This document shows positions 61,734 to 64,000 of a stretch of DNA of 64,000 bases, piece by piece. Numbering within the stretch: the first letter of the stretch is position 1; every line of letters begins with the position of its first letter. The position numbers and the translations under genes were made by a program. The notes beneath the pieces were generated by a model. The model saw only the letters and a list, made by a program, of their open reading frames with translations, was not told the origin of the DNA and made no database searches. Source of the stretch: Azoarcus sp031556475 (GTDB lineage: Bacteria; Pseudomonadota; Gammaproteobacteria; Burkholderiales; Rhodocyclaceae); contig JAVBSY010000004.1 of NCBI GenBank assembly GCA_031556475.1, forward strand, positions 1-64,000. Reading direction: 5' to 3'.

Positions 61734-61948
61734 TATGCACCTGAGTCGAAATCCATTGGATGTTGCGGTACCGTAGGAAATCGGGAGGCAAGAAAGCGTG
61801 ATGGGGAATGAACTGCCAGGAATCGTGTGTGGCTATGGGCAAACGACAGCCCGCTTCATGACGTCGACAGAAAAGGTGGTGGTCCGGGGTTGGGCTCCCC
61901 GGCATGTACAGCACAACCCAAAGTCCGTCGCAGGTGCCGGAAGTTGTG

Positions 61949-62308
61949 ATGCCGCGTAATTGCTCTCGGTGTGGTACGGATGTTTCCGCCACGATGGTTG
62001 GTCGCGCGGTTGCCGGTTTACCCGTGTCCTGCCGGAATTGTGGTGCGAAACTGACCGTCTCGGACCTGTGGAAGCTTTCTTATGCGCTCGTGGCCGTGCT
62101 TCTCTTCGTGTTTGTCGTTGCGTGGAGTGTGCGCTTGCGCTCTTTCGCACCTTACGCGCTTCTGCCGGTCGTCATGGCGCCTATTACGATGCTGGTCGCC
62201 CGGATCGCCACTCCGCGTGTGCAGCATTACCCTCCCCTGCGGGCCTTGATCGCATGGCTTGGGTTCGTGCTTTTCATGGTGGCGTTGCTTTGGCTGTCCA
62301 GGATATGA
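61949..62308 (+). CDS. Zinc-ribbon membrane protein
   Basis: A 119-residue protein starting at ATG 61949 with GGAAG upstream. A CxxC pair (CSRC) near residue 5 and a second CRNC near residue 29 make a zinc ribbon. Three hydrophobic segments follow (LSYALVAVLLFVFVVAW and two more), ending WLSRI. Such proteins are common but functionally unknown. It is divergent from the DCC operon and might share its control. Confidence 0.65.
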   Translation: MPRNCSRCGTDVSATMVGRAVAGLPVSCRNCGAKLTVSDLWKLSYALVAVLLFVFVVAWSVRLRSFAPYALLPVVMAPITMLVARIATPRVQHYPPLRALIAWLGFVLFMVALLWLSRI

Positions 62309-62351
62309 GCGTGGATCGGATCGCCAGCGGCCATGCGCGCCGTGGCCAGGC

Positions 62352-63104
62352 TCAGTTCGGAATCATCATCAGGAAAGGCGCGACGTTGCCCGTCAGCCAG
62401 CCTTGGCCGAAATCGATCGCCGCACGGCGGTATTTCTCGTCGGCCTGCGCGGCGAGCAGGTCCAGCCGGGCGACAATTTTGGAAAGCTCCCGGTCGACGA
62501 CGAGGTTGCGTTCGTGTGTGCCGATTTCGCTCGCCCGTAGCAGCGGCTGGCCGTCGATGCCGGTTTTCGAGCCGAGCAGCCACAGCGAGATTTCGAAGTT
62601 GCGCGCGGCACGGTAGCTGTTTTCTGCGTCGACGCCGTCCAGTATGGTCTGCTGCCAGGTGTTGCCGTTGGTTTGCTTGAGCAACGCGGCCCAGCCGGCA
62701 ACGAGGGCCGCCACGCGGTCGCCCTGGAAGCCTTGGGGCTTGGTGTCGAAGGCCATGCGGATCGCGTCGATGCCGGTGGCACCGCCCAGTTCCGGCAGCG
62801 GCGGGCCCTGCATGATGGCGCTCCAGGTGCGCTCGATGGCTTCGTCCATGCTCGCACAGCATTTGCGCCATTCGCGCGGATTGCGCCGATAGAGCGTGAA
62901 CTGCACCTTGCGCACGGATTCGAGGTTGTCGCGCAGGCTCAGGTTGGCAATGCGGTTGGCGCCCGATTGCAGCCATTCGCGGTTCTCGTAATCCTGCGCG
63001 CGTTCCGTGGAGTGCAGGGAACTGCAACCACCAAGGCCAAGCAGACCGATGCCGAGTATCCAGATGCAATGTCGCATGCGGGAGGGACGTGGGAAATGAC
63101 ACAT
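62352..63104 (-). CDS. Lipoprotein of unknown function
   Basis: A 250-residue protein. GAGGT eight bases upstream supports ATG 63104; ATG 63077 has no ribosome-binding site. The lipobox is LGLGGC at about residues 22-27. The mature part is helical and charged, with WRKCCASMDEAIERTW in the middle and an IDFGQGWLTGNV end. No family is recognised. It is separated by 352 bp from the divergent corC gene. Confidence 0.65.
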   Translation of the reverse strand: MCHFPRPSRMRHCIWILGIGLLGLGGCSSLHSTERAQDYENREWLQSGANRIANLSLRDNLESVRKVQFTLYRRNPREWRKCCASMDEAIERTWSAIMQGPPLPELGGATGIDAIRMAFDTKPQGFQGDRVAALVAGWAALLKQTNGNTWQQTILDGVDAENSYRAARNFEISLWLLGSKTGIDGQPLLRASEIGTHERNLVVDRELSKIVARLDLLAAQADEKYRRAAIDFGQGWLTGNVAPFLMMIPN

Positions 63105-63456
63105 GGTTCGTACCTCATTATCGTTCAGCTTGCGACCTGCCGGCTATGAATGTTTTGCCGTGACGATAGACATACGCCGCCGTTCATCGTTGCCGGGGAC
63201 GGTGGCTTTCGAGCCAGAGCCGCCGAGGAAACGGGCCTGCTGTGCCGTGCCGGTCCTTGTCCGGCGCAGCTACCGCGTCGAGAATCGCCCGTCGGGGCAT
63301 AATAGGCGTTGTTTCATGGCATGCGCTTGATCGGATGCCCCTGCGGGTGTTGTGTTTGCAGTTTCGTTTTCGTGTCCGTACGGCGGTTCGGTGCGGATAA
63401 GCGCCGAATGGCCGCCGCCCGGAATTCCGCTCCTCACATTGTTGTCGACTGATGAA
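63105..63456. other. Divergent intergenic region before corC
   Basis: No gene can be supported in these 352 bp. A CATAAT -10-like element occurs at about 63298 on the plus strand and could belong to a corC promoter. The open frame 63103-63330 overlaps the start of the lipoprotein gene on the other strand and has no domain. Confidence 0.4.
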
Positions 63457-64000
63457 ATGGACTCTTCCCCCGGTAAGTCGCCCCCGTCGTTGATCGACCG
63501 GCTATCGACGTTGCTGTCGCGTGAGCCGGAAGATCGCGACGAATTGCTCGAGCTTCTGCGTTCGGCGTGCGAGCGCAGTCTGCTAGACGCCGATGCCCTG
63601 TCGATCATCGAAGGCGCGCTGCAGATTTCCGAACTGCAGGCACGCGATGTGATGGTGCCACGTGCGCGCATGGATGCGATCCACCTGAGCGATTCGCTCG
63701 ACCGTATCGTCGCTTTCGTCGTCGAAACCGGGCATTCCCGCTTTCCGGCGATAGGCGAGGACAAGGACGACATTGCCGGTATTCTGCTCACCAAGGATTT
63801 GCTGCGCTACTTTGCCGGGGAGGCATTCGCGCCGGGCGACCTGCGCGCCATGTTGCGCCCGGCGGTGTTCGTGCCTGAATCGAAGCGCCTCAACATGCTG
63901 CTGCGCGATTTCCGCGTCAGTCACAATCACATGGCGATCGTCGTCGATGAATACGGCGGCGTTGCCGGCCTCGTCACCATCGAAGACGTGCTTGAACAGA
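63457..64000 (+). CDS. corC: CorC/HlyC-family magnesium and cobalt efflux protein (partial)
   Basis: The gene runs off the right edge; 181 residues are visible. After a helical N-terminus, ISELQARDVMVPRARMDAI begins the CBS-pair region, followed by GHSRFPAIGEDKDDIAGILLTKDLL and HMAIVVDEYGGVAGLVTIEDVLEQ, all standard for CorC. CorC is a CBS/transporter-associated domain protein linked to Mg2+/Co2+ homeostasis, usually next to ybeY and lnt. ATG 63457 is chosen; the ribosome-binding site is weak. Confidence 0.88.
   Translation, partial: MDSSPGKSPPSLIDRLSTLLSREPEDRDELLELLRSACERSLLDADALSIIEGALQISELQARDVMVPRARMDAIHLSDSLDRIVAFVVETGHSRFPAIGEDKDDIAGILLTKDLLRYFAGEAFAPGDLRAMLRPAVFVPESKRLNMLLRDFRVSHNHMAIVVDEYGGVAGLVTIEDVLEQ

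Noticed and set aside
61630..61992. 120-codon minus-strand open frame across the operator palindrome
   Set aside because: It runs through the 36-bp palindrome, has no ribosome-binding site, and overlaps the better zinc-ribbon gene.
1..64000. CRISPR arrays and rRNA genes
   Set aside because: No regularly spaced direct repeats and no rRNA-like sequence were seen; only one tRNA was found.

Overview
This is most likely a chromosomal segment of a facultatively anaerobic betaproteobacterium, with Rhodocyclales or a close relative as my best guess. The reasons are the gmk-rpoZ-spoT and miaB-phoH-ybeY-corC gene orders, a DUF3460 gene, an rnhA-dnaQ pair, a periplasmic nitrate reductase operon behind an FNR-type box, a xanthomonadin/aryl-polyene-like pigment locus, and GC-rich codon use. 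It divides into an accessory left part (1 to about 26.4 kb) and an ordinary chromosomal right part.

1-2.6 kb is debris and recent acquisition. It holds the 3' end of an ISAs1-type insertion sequence that has cut a LysR regulator, a divergent AT-richer secreted alpha/beta hydrolase, and a C-terminal scrap of a HipA-like kinase. 2.6-8.7 kb is a compact LysR-controlled operon on the minus strand: a Tat-exported dienelactone-hydrolase-like protein, a cyclophilin-like protein, a YahK-type alcohol dehydrogenase, an SDR and an NTP/NDP-antiporter-like transporter. A LysR-type T-N11-A palindrome lies in the divergent promoter region.

8.7-26.4 kb is a mobile island. It begins with fragments of HipA and of an integrase, then a complete tyrosine recombinase and 1.2 kb of hairpin-rich DNA without a convincing gene. 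Three small unknown genes and a self-inhibited Fic protein follow. The main cargo is a tightly overlapping five-gene operon (14,569-25,970) containing a DruE-type giant helicase (DEAH plus DUF1998) and a DruA-type DUF4338 protein. I read it as a Druantia type I-like anti-phage system whose order may be a circular permutation of druABCDE. A decayed second integrase ends the island just upstream of gmk.

26.5-32.1 kb carries gmk, rpoZ, spoT, a DUF3460 gene, a UbiE-like methyltransferase and an exonuclease/GIY-YIG fusion. 32.1-38.5 kb is napFDAGHBC, with a perfect FNR-type palindrome in front and a terminator behind. 38.6-52.0 kb holds two convergent operons. The rightward one carries a polysaccharide deacetylase, a methyltransferase, two ketosynthase-type proteins, a dehydratase, a ketoreductase, a cation/proton antiporter and a diguanylate cyclase. 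The leftward one carries a lipoprotein, a halogenase-like flavoprotein, a chorismatase-like protein, MipA/OmpV, an acyltransferase and a glycosyltransferase. Together they look like part of an aryl polyene (xanthomonadin-type) pathway. No carrier protein, aryl-CoA/ACP ligase or MMPL exporter is present in the window.

52-64 kb is mostly housekeeping: a methyltransferase, rnhA, dnaQ, a paralogue of the pigment-operon lipoprotein, tRNA-Met, miaB, phoH, a YbeY with an unusual N-terminal extension, and the start of corC. Between them lies a four-gene redox/membrane operon preceded by two copies of one 20-bp palindromic operator.
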